Below are positions 8,568 to 17,090 of a stretch of 64,000 bases of DNA, piece by piece. Source of the DNA: an uncultured Lachnospiraceae bacterium (GTDB lineage Bacteria > Bacillota > Clostridia > Lachnospirales > Lachnospiraceae); the NCBI GenBank assembly GCA_934394565.1, contig CAKRQV010000002.1, positions 124,001 to 188,000 on the forward strand. The letters run 5' to 3'. Numbering within the stretch: the first letter of the stretch is position 1; every line of letters begins with the position of its first letter. The notes under the pieces were generated by a model. The model had not been told where the DNA came from and did not search any database. It saw only the letters and a list, made by a program, of their open reading frames with translations. Both the position numbers and the translations under genes were made by a program.

Positions 8568-8842
8568 ACGATCCGTAAAGAATGGCTCCGGTCTGTATGC
8601 CCTCCGGGGATTTCATAAAGCGAGGGCAGAATGGTTCTTAGTGCGCAAAAGACAGGAAAACAGGGGCATCGTCCGCTGACCAGGCGGACGATGAGGCGAC
8701 CTGAACCGGATTTGCATCGGCAAATCCGGTGAATAGAGCCGGTACCCTGTTTTCCTGTCTCTTGCACACTTAGAACCATCGCCCAAGCGTCCTGAAATCC
8801 CCGGAGGGCATACAGACCGGAGCCATCCTTTGCGGATTCGTC
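8568..8842 (-). repeat. Very long inverted repeat with two internal hairpins, at the end of the cbi operon
   Basis: The arms 8568-8665 and 8745-8842 are about 90% complementary over ~98 bp. The 79-nt interior holds two more perfect hairpins: CATCGTCCGC with a 6-nt loop, and ACCGGATTTGC with a 4-nt loop. Several arm differences are C-A on the plus strand, which become G-U wobbles in minus-strand RNA. That suggests transcription as the 3' end of the cobalamin operon, whose last gene stops at 8872. The gap 8398-8871 also holds a cluster of G-runs on the minus strand (8483-8557). Confidence 0.85.
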
Positions 8843-8871
8843 CGTCCGTCCCCCACAACCTATCTATCCTA

Positions 8872-9513
8872 TCAATCCCTTCGATCATCAATCATATACA
8901 ACAGCGCATTCACAATACAAGCCGCAATATTACTTCCACCCTTTCGTCCTCTCGCCACAATATACGGCACATCCGCCTCCATGATCAACTCCTTCGACTG
9001 CACCACATTCACAAACCCCACCGGTACCCCGATGATCAGCGCCGGATCCAGCTTCCCATCCTCAATCAGTTCATACAGCCGCACAAGTGCCGTCGGCGCA
9101 TTCCCGATCGCAAAAATCAGCTTCTTATCCATTGCGGCTGCCTTGTCCATCGAAGCTGTAGCCCTGGTCGTCCCATTCTTCTTCGCAATCTCAGCCACAT
9201 CCGCATCCGACATAAAGCAGTACACCTCACCACCATATCTCGCCAGTGCCCTCTTATTGATGCCGGATTTCGCCATCTGCGTATCCGTCACAATACAGGC
9301 TCCCTCTTTAATCGCCTGCATTGCTTTCTCCACAACATCCTCCGAAAATGCCAGATTATCCGCATAGTCAAAATCCGCACTCGTATGAATACAGCGCTTC
9401 ACGATCAGCTCCGTCCCCGGAAGCAGCTTTTTATCCCCCAGCTCTTTTGTAATAATCTCAAAACTTCTCTTTTCAATATCTCTGGGTTTCACATTCTCCA
9501 GCTTCACTTTCAT
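8872..9513 (-). CDS. cbiC: Precorrin-8X / cobalt-precorrin-8 methylmutase
   Basis: This enzyme moves the C-11 methyl group to C-12 to give cobyrinic acid (cobyrinate) in the anaerobic cobalamin pathway. It has 213 residues, the usual length. Recognisable blocks are KRCIHTSADFDYAD (substrate and catalytic His region), TDTQMAKSGINK, FAIGNAPTAL and GVPVGFVNV. The ATG at 9513 follows GGAG. It is the last gene of the 16-gene operon, 28 nt after cbiP. Confidence 0.95.
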   Translation of the reverse strand: MKVKLENVKPRDIEKRSFEIITKELGDKKLLPGTELIVKRCIHTSADFDYADNLAFSEDVVEKAMQAIKEGACIVTDTQMAKSGINKRALARYGGEVYCFMSDADVAEIAKKNGTTRATASMDKAAAMDKKLIFAIGNAPTALVRLYELIEDGKLDPALIIGVPVGFVNVVQSKELIMEADVPYIVARGRKGGSNIAACIVNALLYMIDDRRD

Positions 9514-9541
9514 TCTCTTTTGTCTCCTTCACTCCCGGATC

Positions 9542-11053
9542 CTACAGACCCGCATTTAAAATCTCATAAATCTTATCCATATCCAGATGCTTTCTGAGTT
9601 CTGCCGCCAGAATATCATACTGTGTCTCCTTAAACGCCTGAAAATCCACACCCGTGATATTCTCCGTATCGATTCCTTTCATCCTGCCGATGCCACGGAT
9701 CACAGCCTTCGCCACATCCTCTTTATCAAACACACCATGCACATATGTACCATACACATTTCCATGCTGTGCACCATCCGCCTTTGTCCCGTCCTTCTTT
9801 ACAAAATCCTCAATCTGCGTCATGGAAGCCACACCATCTTTTAACGTACTGACTCCCATATGGATCTCATACCCGGACAGCTTTGTACCGGTCAGGCAGT
9901 TCAGCACACCGCCGACCTCACAAAATGTACCATTCACCCGCGTTCTCGTCTTTCCATCAGCAAAGACCGTATCCATCGGCAAAAGTCCCATACCACGGAT
10001 CGAACCACCCGCTTCAACATGATCCGGATCTGAAAGCGTCTCTCCCAGCATCTGATAACCGCCACAGATGCCAAAGATCACCTTGCCATTGGCCGCTGCT
10101 TTTAAAATCAGTGCCTCCAGACCGTTCTCCCGCATCCAGAGCAGATCCTCCATCGTATTCTTCGTACCCGGAAGCAGGATCATATCCGGATCCCCCAGCT
10201 CGGCTGCTGATTTGACATAGCGCACTGTTACACCCGGCATACTCTCAAACGGATTAAAATCAGTAAAATTCGAAATACGCGGTACGCGGATCACCGCCAG
10301 ATCGATCACACCGATCTCTCCATGCTGGTTAAAGCGCTCCGTCAGACTGTCCTCATCCTCCACCTGGATATTTAAGTACGGTGCGACACCAACGACCGGA
10401 ATGCCGGATTTTTCTTCAAGCATCTTTACCCCCGGATCCAAAATTGTCTTATCTCCACGGAATTTATTGATCACCAGGCCCTTGACCATGGCCTTTTCAT
10501 CCTCTTCCAGCAGCATGACCGTACCGATCAGCTGGGCAAATACGCCACCTCTGTCGATATCACCGACCAGCAGTACCGGAGCTTTCGCCATCTTAGCCAT
10601 GCCCATATTAACGATATCTTCCTGCTTCAGATTGATCTCTGCAGGACTTCCGGCGCCCTCGATCACGATAATGTCATTTTCTTCCGCCAGTTTGTTATAG
10701 GCTTTCATGATATCCGGAATCAGCTTTGTCTTATAGGCAAAATAGTCCCGTGCACTCATTGTGCCTAACACTTCACCATTGACGATCACCTGTGAACCAA
10801 CGTCATTCGTCGGCTTTAACAGAATCGGGTTCATTAAAACAGACGGTTTGATTCCGGCCGCTTCCGCCTGCATGACCTGTGCACGTCCCATTTCCAGCCC
10901 CTCTTCCGTGATAAAGGAGTTGAGCGCCATATTCTGTGATTTAAACGGAGCTACTTTATAGCCATCCTGATGAAAAATACGGCAGAGTCCGGCTGCCAAA
11001 AGACTTTTGCCTGCATTTGACATCGTTCCCTGCACCATGATTGCTTTTGCCAT
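9542..11053 (-). CDS. cbiP: Cobyric acid synthase
   Basis: This amidotransferase amidates the b, d, e and g side chains of adenosylcobyrinic acid a,c-diamide using glutamine and ATP. At 503 residues it is full length. The N-terminal ATPase half starts MAKAIMVQGTMSNAGKS (P-loop-like). The C-terminal glutaminase half has IFGICGGYQMLGE with the nucleophilic Cys and a late GTYVHGVFD His. AGGAGG lies 6 nt from the ATG. The 162-nt gap to cobD upstream is the longest inside this part of the operon. Confidence 0.97.
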   Translation of the reverse strand: MAKAIMVQGTMSNAGKSLLAAGLCRIFHQDGYKVAPFKSQNMALNSFITEEGLEMGRAQVMQAEAAGIKPSVLMNPILLKPTNDVGSQVIVNGEVLGTMSARDYFAYKTKLIPDIMKAYNKLAEENDIIVIEGAGSPAEINLKQEDIVNMGMAKMAKAPVLLVGDIDRGGVFAQLIGTVMLLEEDEKAMVKGLVINKFRGDKTILDPGVKMLEEKSGIPVVGVAPYLNIQVEDEDSLTERFNQHGEIGVIDLAVIRVPRISNFTDFNPFESMPGVTVRYVKSAAELGDPDMILLPGTKNTMEDLLWMRENGLEALILKAAANGKVIFGICGGYQMLGETLSDPDHVEAGGSIRGMGLLPMDTVFADGKTRTRVNGTFCEVGGVLNCLTGTKLSGYEIHMGVSTLKDGVASMTQIEDFVKKDGTKADGAQHGNVYGTYVHGVFDKEDVAKAVIRGIGRMKGIDTENITGVDFQAFKETQYDILAAELRKHLDMDKIYEILNAGL

Positions 11054-11215
11054 AACTGCCTCCTGTGTATGTTCTGCGGCTTTTTTGTGTCAGAAACCGC
11101 ACATTTTCCATTTTTTTATATACTTAAACGATATATTTATATGCTATCTTTTATCTATGCGGTCAAACCGCTGCCATCTGTGTCCGCATGGAACTCCTGA
11201 TGACCGCCGCAATAA

Positions 11216-12292
11216 CTATGCCTGACTCTCAACGTATGCTTCTGATCGTCCTGGCACTGTAAGGATCTTTTGCAATACACCGATCAGCACCGCATTATCC
11301 TCATGCTTTCTGACTGCGATACGAAAATGCTTTTTTTCCAATCCTACATAATTGCTGCAGCTGCGGATCAGAATCTTCTGCTCCAGACAACGTTCTTTCA
11401 AGTCCTCCGGACCTTCAAAAAACAGATAATTTGCCTGTGAATCATACGTTTTTAATCCCAGCGCTGCAAACTGTGTCTTTAACCAGGCAAGCTCCGTCTG
11501 CACCATCTCAAGGCCTTTCTGTACATAGACTGTCTCTTTCAGTGCCGCAAGCCCTGCCTCCTGTGCCGGAATCGATACGTTCCACGGCTGTGTGATCTCG
11601 CCGATCCGGTCCAGAAGCTCTGTATTACCAGTGATACCGTAGCCCAGGCGGAGTCCCGCCATTGCATACCGCTTTGTGAATGCTTTTAACAGAAACAGAT
11701 TCCGGCTGTCTTTAAGCCTTCCTTTCAGCGAAAACTGCTTCTCCTCAGGTACAAAGTCCTGAAAACATTCATCCACCACCAGAAAGATCTCTTTTTCTTT
11801 ACAGACATCCACCACCCTGTTCAGGATTTCCGGCTCGATCAGAAATCCGGTAGGGTTATTGGGATTGCACAAAAAAGCGATATCGTACGTTTCATCCAGA
11901 CTGTCCACATACCTTTTCGTGATCCTGTAGCCTTCCGCTGTGGAATCATAATAGGAAACCTCGCAGCCAACACTTTCCAGTGCCTGTGCATACTCCACAA
12001 AGGTCGGTGCCTGGATCAGCGCCCGCTTTGGCCGCAGAGCCTGCACCAGCGAAAAGATCAGATCCGCCGCACCGTTTCCGCAGATCAGCTGTTCTTTATC
12101 CACGCCCTCGTACACGCTGAGGGCTTCGATCAGCCGCTCGCACCGGATGTCCGGATACTGGGCGATGCGCTGCATACTGTCGATTACCGCATCCGTCAGC
12201 GCTTTCGGTGTGCCCAGCGGATTCATATTCGACGAAAAATCTATGACGTCGGGATGTCTGTAAACATCTCCGCCGTGTATCTGTTCTTTCAT
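11216..12292 (-). CDS. cobD: Threonine-phosphate decarboxylase
   Basis: This PLP enzyme makes (R)-1-aminopropan-2-ol phosphate, the linker of the nucleotide loop. It has 358 residues. It starts MKEQIHGGDVY, the HGGD opening typical of CobD, followed by DFSSNMNPLG. CNPNNPTG and LKAFTKRYAMAGLRLGYG (PLP lysine) are the aminotransferase fold I signatures. Its ATG directly follows the cbiB stop codon, and its Shine-Dalgarno GGAGG lies inside the end of cbiB, implying coupled translation. A relative lies outside the operon at 45097. Confidence 0.93.
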   Translation of the reverse strand: MKEQIHGGDVYRHPDVIDFSSNMNPLGTPKALTDAVIDSMQRIAQYPDIRCERLIEALSVYEGVDKEQLICGNGAADLIFSLVQALRPKRALIQAPTFVEYAQALESVGCEVSYYDSTAEGYRITKRYVDSLDETYDIAFLCNPNNPTGFLIEPEILNRVVDVCKEKEIFLVVDECFQDFVPEEKQFSLKGRLKDSRNLFLLKAFTKRYAMAGLRLGYGITGNTELLDRIGEITQPWNVSIPAQEAGLAALKETVYVQKGLEMVQTELAWLKTQFAALGLKTYDSQANYLFFEGPEDLKERCLEQKILIRSCSNYVGLEKKHFRIAVRKHEDNAVLIGVLQKILTVPGRSEAYVESQA

Positions 12293-13354
12293 TTACATAC
12301 CTCCAAATCGTGCGAATACCAAAAGCACGATGACTCTGAGCAGACAAAATACCAGCAGTGCTATAATGGCTGTCGCGTACAATAACCGGTTTGCTCTTTT
12401 GATGTCCCCGATCTCAACCGGGCGAAGTGGATCACCAATATAGTCCTTTTTATGTAGCTCTCCAAAATACCAGGCATCCCCTGCCAGCTGGATACGCAGG
12501 GCACCGGCCATGACAGACTCTGTATGGGCAGAATTTGGGCTGGCATGTTTATAGCGGTCTCTTTTATAGATTCTGGCCGCCTGTCCGGCATCCATCCCCT
12601 CTACACCTGCTGCCAGGATCATCAAAAGGGCTGAAAGACGGGCCGGAATATAATTAACCAGATCATCAAGGAAAGCCGCAGCCGTACCGAAATACTGATA
12701 ACGGTCGTTTTTATAGCCAACCATGGAATCCATCGTATTGATGGATTTGTAAGCCACTGCCAGAATACCGCCACCGATCACCATATAAAACAAAGGAGCC
12801 AGTACCCCATCGGAAGCATTTTCTGCCACTGTCTCTACAGCTGCTTTCGTCACACCCTCTTCCGTCAGATTCTGTGTATCACGTCCGACGATCATGGAAA
12901 CTGCCTTACGGCTTTTTTCTATATCTCCTGTTTTCAAAGCATCATAGACCTTCATACTCTCTGTTTTCAGTGATTTTGTTGCCAGCATCTGATAACAGAT
13001 AACCGTCTCCACGGCAATGCCCAGTCCCCAGTGCACATGATAACAGAACCGCAGAAGTGCGATCGTGACTCCTACACTGATGCCGACTACAAATCCTACC
13101 AGAAAACAGCCACCGATACGCTCTCCTGTCTTTGTTTTCGGAAATATCTTTCGAAGTACCTTTTCCAGTACACTGATCAGTTTTCCGATGGCCTGTACCG
13201 GATGATACAGCCAGTGCGGATCACCGATGATCAGATCCAGGATGAAACCGAGCACTACCACCAGCAGAATATCATCTATCCTGTCCAGTGTTCCGGCAAA
13301 AAATACTGCTGTAGGGCCATCGGCACCCCCTATGGTCAGACTTGTTATTCCCAT
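12293..13354 (-). CDS. cbiB: Adenosylcobinamide-phosphate synthase with GGADGPT N-terminal peptide
   Basis: This membrane enzyme joins cobyric acid to aminopropanol phosphate. The body (from about residue 30) has the family start LVVVLGFILDLIIGDPHW and later ASDGVLAPLFY and SPNSAHTESVMAGAL, with several hydrophobic segments. Residues 1-24 are extra: MGITSLTIGGADGPTAVFF. This resembles the GGADGPT segment of the beta subunit of sodium-translocating decarboxylases. The start is well supported: GGAG lies 7 nt from the ATG at 13354. Total length 353 residues, against roughly 310-320 for most CbiB. Function of the extension is unknown. Confidence 0.93.
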   Translation of the reverse strand: MGITSLTIGGADGPTAVFFAGTLDRIDDILLVVVLGFILDLIIGDPHWLYHPVQAIGKLISVLEKVLRKIFPKTKTGERIGGCFLVGFVVGISVGVTIALLRFCYHVHWGLGIAVETVICYQMLATKSLKTESMKVYDALKTGDIEKSRKAVSMIVGRDTQNLTEEGVTKAAVETVAENASDGVLAPLFYMVIGGGILAVAYKSINTMDSMVGYKNDRYQYFGTAAAFLDDLVNYIPARLSALLMILAAGVEGMDAGQAARIYKRDRYKHASPNSAHTESVMAGALRIQLAGDAWYFGELHKKDYIGDPLRPVEIGDIKRANRLLYATAIIALLVFCLLRVIVLLVFARFGGM

Positions 13355-13417
13355 TTTCTTTCTCCACCTGTCAAGTTTCTATTTTTATATATATGCAAAT
13401 TATATATTCTTGTTTTG

Positions 13418-13990
13418 TTACACCAGTCTCAGCCGGAATGTACCAGCCTCTGTTCTCTCACAGTCTACGGTCAGGTACTCGCCATTTTTTATCTGCCAGT
13501 CAAAATATCCTTTATGCGGATCTGACCAGACATCCATCAGAGCCATGACTGTACCTCCATGCACCACCAGGGCCGCCGTCTGTATGCGCCGCGTTTCGCA
13601 CTGCCTGTACACGTTTTGAAAACCCGCACAGCAACGTGCAATAAAGGCTTCATGGCTCTCCCCCTCCGGGAAAGCTCCAAGACCACCGCTGTCGATCCAT
13701 GCTTGATAGGCAGCATCCCCGGACAGCTCCTGCCATGTTTTTCCCTCAAAGCGTCCAAAATCACACTCCCGCAGCTCCGGGATCAACGTTGCCTGCTGTG
13801 ACGGATAAGCGATTTCTGCCGTCTGACGACACCGCAGCATCGGACTGGCAAATACTGCCTCCACCGGCGGATATGTCCGCTGCAAAAGAGCTTCTCTTCC
13901 CTGTTCGCACAGGGGTTCATCTGTCCGCCCGACATAGGCACCTTTCAGATTTCCGGCTGTCTTGCCATGCCGGATGCATACAAATCTCAT
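13418..13990 (-). CDS. cobC: Histidine phosphatase, probable alpha-ribazole phosphatase
   Basis: This 190-residue protein is a histidine phosphatase: it starts MRFVCIRHGKTAGN with the catalytic RHG and has the second His in ALVVHGGTVMALM. In a cobalamin operon the natural role is removing the phosphate of alpha-ribazole-5'-phosphate or of cobalamin-5'-phosphate in nucleotide loop assembly. The substrate is inferred from position only. The ATG at 13990 follows GGGAG by 5 nt. An in-frame upstream ATG at 14053 adds 21 residues that precede the family start and is less likely. Confidence 0.85.
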   Translation of the reverse strand: MRFVCIRHGKTAGNLKGAYVGRTDEPLCEQGREALLQRTYPPVEAVFASPMLRCRQTAEIAYPSQQATLIPELRECDFGRFEGKTWQELSGDAAYQAWIDSGGLGAFPEGESHEAFIARCCAGFQNVYRQCETRRIQTAALVVHGGTVMALMDVWSDPHKGYFDWQIKNGEYLTVDCERTEAGTFRLRLV

Positions 13991-14086
13991 ACGGACTCCC
14001 TTCCGGCAGACATTGTACTTTGCAACACCTGCCATATATCTGTATCGTTTCACGGTGCGTTGCCTTCATTCTTCTGTCTGTCCTCT

Positions 14087-14461
14087 TTATTTGATCCGGA
14101 CACCAACACCACAGACCACACGGTAAACTTCGTCGGAAGCCGCCGCCAGTACGGTGCAGACACGGCCGGTACGTTCTCTGTATTCCCGGTCAAAAGCCTC
14201 GATCGGTACGACACCGTACCCCAGCTCATTGGTCACGACCACCAGAGAAGGATTCCTCCGGATCAGTTCATCACCGAGCATCACACAGTCCTGCCCGTTT
14301 TTCAGGCAGTTTCGTATATATTCATGGAAATGATAGATGCCTTTACAGGTAAAAATCGCTTCCGGATCGCAGATCTGGCCATCGATAAATTCGATATCCG
14401 GACACAGCGTCTTTGCAAACGCTTTTTTCCCCTGAAAAGTTCCCCCAATGATCAGTTTCAT
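14087..14461 (-). CDS. Short CobU-like protein (second copy in the operon)
   Basis: This 124-residue protein resembles the adenosylcobinamide kinase/guanylyltransferase CobU but is shorter (usual length ~175-180). The P-loop region reads GGTFQGKK (residues 6-13), with Lys where Ser or Thr is usual. The C-terminal part VVVTNELGYGVVPIEAFDREYRERTG matches the CobU block containing the TNE motif. A standard CobU is encoded 1 kb away (15329). Its start has GGAG 6 nt upstream. It may be a divergent paralogue with a regulatory or partial role; enzymatic activity is uncertain. Confidence 0.75.
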   Translation of the reverse strand: MKLIIGGTFQGKKAFAKTLCPDIEFIDGQICDPEAIFTCKGIYHFHEYIRNCLKNGQDCVMLGDELIRRNPSLVVVTNELGYGVVPIEAFDREYRERTGRVCTVLAAASDEVYRVVCGVGVRIK

Positions 14462-14540
14462 TTTCTTCTCCTGTTTCTTCGTAAATCATGCGCTTACGCC
14501 GTCATACAGCAAATGTTCATTCATCACATAAACTTTGCTG

Positions 14541-15332
14541 TTACTTCAGCAGCTGCTGTACCACCGGCAGACCTGCACAGACCACAGCCAGAATAAACAG
14601 CACCGCAGCCTCACATACACAGACAAAATAGCCGGCAAGATCACCAGTCATACCGCCAAAGTACTTCATTGCTTTTTTGTAGTACCAGAAAAATGCTGCT
14701 AGTACACCGATTGTCAGTATCGCACCATACAATGGATGAATGAGAATGGCAACCACGGCTGTCACAATAAATACGGCGATCAGAAGTCCTTTACATTTGG
14801 GATCCGCATCCTTCTGCCATGTATTGACCGTTCCCGTCTCTTTTGCTTTCGGAAATGTCAGGATTGACAGTGCATTTAACGTCCGGCTCATCACAAAAAC
14901 AAGACCGAGGAAAGGCCAGAGAACCTCTTTTTTGGAAACAGATGTATAAACGGCGAACATAAACATCAGCCATACAACACCACGGATCACCGCAAAGGCA
15001 CCGACATGTACATCTTTTAAGATTTCTACTCGTTCTTCTTTTGATTTCCAGGAACTTAATGCATCTGTTGTGTCCAGAAAGCCGTCCAGATGGATACCGC
15101 CGGTCAGTACAAAGGGAATCAGAAACAGAAGCATACTCTCCAGTATCCGGTCATACCAGAATCTACCGCCGATAAAGGCCCATACATACGATACGGCCCC
15201 GATCACGGCTCCTACCAGTGGCATAAATACCAGCATATACCGGATATTGTCCTTTTCCCAGTCACAGCGCGGCATGGGAATCCTTGAAAACATTGCAAAT
15301 GCCGCAATAGCACTGTTTATGACTTTTTTCAT
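14541..15332 (-). CDS. cobS: Adenosylcobinamide-GDP ribazoletransferase (cobalamin synthase)
   Basis: This integral membrane enzyme joins adenosylcobinamide-GDP and alpha-ribazole. It has 263 residues and many hydrophobic segments. The N-terminal block FSRIPMPRCDWEKDNIRYML and GGIHLDGFLDTTDALSSWKS with the conserved acidic DGFLDTTD motif are diagnostic. Its ATG overlaps the stop codon of cobU by 4 nt. Confidence 0.96.
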   Translation of the reverse strand: MKKVINSAIAAFAMFSRIPMPRCDWEKDNIRYMLVFMPLVGAVIGAVSYVWAFIGGRFWYDRILESMLLFLIPFVLTGGIHLDGFLDTTDALSSWKSKEERVEILKDVHVGAFAVIRGVVWLMFMFAVYTSVSKKEVLWPFLGLVFVMSRTLNALSILTFPKAKETGTVNTWQKDADPKCKGLLIAVFIVTAVVAILIHPLYGAILTIGVLAAFFWYYKKAMKYFGGMTGDLAGYFVCVCEAAVLFILAVVCAGLPVVQQLLK

Positions 15333-15853
15333 CTCTGTTCTCCCTTCACAATGAGGGGGATACCATAGACAACTTCCGTCACCGTGTCTGCCATACGGCC
15401 CATCTCACTGTTGATCTGCCCCAGATACTGCTGATATCTGCAGGTATCCGGATCATATGTGATGCCATCGCTGAAAATTTCGTTTGTAACCACTACAAGA
15501 TGCCGCACACGATCCAGAAGGTATCGGATACCGGCAAGAATCTCCTCCACGGCACGTTCCCCCGCACCATTTTCCTGATATATCTCATTGGCTGTCAGAT
15601 TCGACATACATTCCAGTAACACCACACTGTCCCTGGGAATATCCGCCGTTTTTAATCCGGTATAACATTCCAGCGTATCAAACTGTTTTTCTTTCCGCAT
15701 CTTCCGGTGCCGCTGTATCCGTTTTTCACATTCTGCATCAAAGGGATACATCGTGGCAATATAGATGCGCTTTGCCGGACCAAAATCCAGCACACACTGC
15801 TCGGCATAGGCAGATTTACCACTGCCACTGCCGCCTGTCACTACACGAAACAT
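15329..15853 (-). CDS. cobU: Adenosylcobinamide kinase / adenosylcobinamide-phosphate guanylyltransferase
   Basis: This bifunctional enzyme phosphorylates adenosylcobinamide and transfers GMP to it. It has 174 residues, the normal length. MFRVVTGGSGSGKSAYAE gives the P-loop (GGSGSGKS, residues 7-14), RIYIATM and the VVTNEIFSDGI block follow, and QINSEMGRMADTV is the C-terminal signature. GGAG lies 9 nt before the ATG. The coding region overlaps cobS by 4 nt. Confidence 0.96.
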   Translation of the reverse strand: MFRVVTGGSGSGKSAYAEQCVLDFGPAKRIYIATMYPFDAECEKRIQRHRKMRKEKQFDTLECYTGLKTADIPRDSVVLLECMSNLTANEIYQENGAGERAVEEILAGIRYLLDRVRHLVVVTNEIFSDGITYDPDTCRYQQYLGQINSEMGRMADTVTEVVYGIPLIVKGEQR

Positions 15854-15933
15854 ACGTTTATTCTCCGCTACTGTTCACACCACAGTCGTGCATATCATGT
15901 CCGGCTGTATGATGCACAGTACTTCTCTCATCT

Positions 15934-16983
15934 TTAGCTTAACGGAACGTAATGTTCCATATTATTCTCATCAAAAGAAGCCACCGAACGGTATACTTCC
16001 ATCGCCATATCCAGGATTGGGAACAGAAGCACCGCACCGCTGCCTTCGCCAAGACGCATCCTGCAGTCCATAAATCCCTCGATACCAAGGGTATCCAGGA
16101 TCAGTTTGGAAGCCGGTTCCTGAGACAGGTGGGACGCAAACATATACTGACGGCTCGTCGGACACAGCTTGTAGGCTGTCAGAGCCGCAACCCCGGAAAT
16201 AAAGCCATCGATCACAACCGGGATACCCAGGGCAGCACCACCAAGGAACACACCGCACATACCGGCGATATCAAAACCGCCCACACAGGACAGCACGCCG
16301 ATCGGATCCTCAGGATCCATATGGTAACGGACGATCGCATCCTCGATCACCTGCACTTTTTTCTGCAGACCGGCACTGGAAAGTCCTGCGCCGCGTCCTG
16401 TGACCTCTGCCGGGGACACACCGGTATATACAGCCGTCATCGCACTGCTGGTTGTCGTATTTCCGATCCCCATTTCACCGGTAGCAAGGATACGGTAGCC
16501 TTTCTCATACAGCTCTTCTGCCATATGGATACCCACCTCGATGGCCTGTACGGCCTGCTCTCTTGTCATGGCCGGTTCTTTGGCAAAGTTCTTTGTGCCA
16601 TAAGCTACTTTATGGTTCGGAAGAAGATTATCCGAGGCGATACCTATATCCACCGGAAATACATCGGCACCGGATTTTTTACAGAAGATTGCTGCTGTTG
16701 CCTTTTCTTTAAGAAAATTTTCGGCAATGATCTTTGTCACTTCCTGGCCACTCTGGGAAATCCCCTCTTCCACAATGCCATTGTCTGCGCACATGACCAC
16801 AAGGGCCTTTTTATCAAGGGCCACATCAGGTGTACCCAGCATCCCTGCAATGGCTGCTACAGCATCCTGCAGTTTACCCAGACTGTGGATCGGGATCGAT
16901 GTCTCACTCCAGCGTTTCCATGCCGCATCCACAGCTTCCTGCTTCAGCGGTGTTATCTTTTTCAGTGCTTCTTCCAGTGTCAT
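15934..16983 (-). CDS. cobT: Nicotinate-nucleotide-dimethylbenzimidazole phosphoribosyltransferase
   Basis: This enzyme activates the lower-ligand base to alpha-ribazole phosphate. It has 349 residues when started at MTLEEALKKI (16983), where AAAGGA lies at a good distance; a longer in-frame reading to 17043 lacks a site. Signatures include SLGKLQDAVAAIAGM, VMCADNGIVEEGISQSG, GEMGIGNTTTSSAM and TGRGAGLS. The presence of CobT fits use of an imported or unusual base, since no bza or bluB gene is seen here. Confidence 0.96.
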   Translation of the reverse strand: MTLEEALKKITPLKQEAVDAAWKRWSETSIPIHSLGKLQDAVAAIAGMLGTPDVALDKKALVVMCADNGIVEEGISQSGQEVTKIIAENFLKEKATAAIFCKKSGADVFPVDIGIASDNLLPNHKVAYGTKNFAKEPAMTREQAVQAIEVGIHMAEELYEKGYRILATGEMGIGNTTTSSAMTAVYTGVSPAEVTGRGAGLSSAGLQKKVQVIEDAIVRYHMDPEDPIGVLSCVGGFDIAGMCGVFLGGAALGIPVVIDGFISGVAALTAYKLCPTSRQYMFASHLSQEPASKLILDTLGIEGFMDCRMRLGEGSGAVLLFPILDMAMEVYRSVASFDENNMEHYVPLS

Positions 16984-17090
16984 TTTTACGTCCTTTCTGC
17001 ACATATCTGCCATATATTTACCGGCAGACAGACCATCCTTCATAAGACCTCTGTTTCACAGCTGTCTTTTTCTGCGGCAAAACAGGTTTT

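Noticed and set aside
7668..8679. Open frames on the plus strand through the 93-bp repeats and across the VanZ-like gene
   Set aside because: They run through palindromic repeats and a terminator or antisense to VanZ, lack ribosome binding sites, and give proline/histidine-rich low-complexity protein.
8830..9597. Long plus-strand frame antisense to cbiC
   Set aside because: It is His/Arg/Ile-rich with no recognisable domain and fully overlaps a clear cbiC gene; it arises from codon bias on the other strand.
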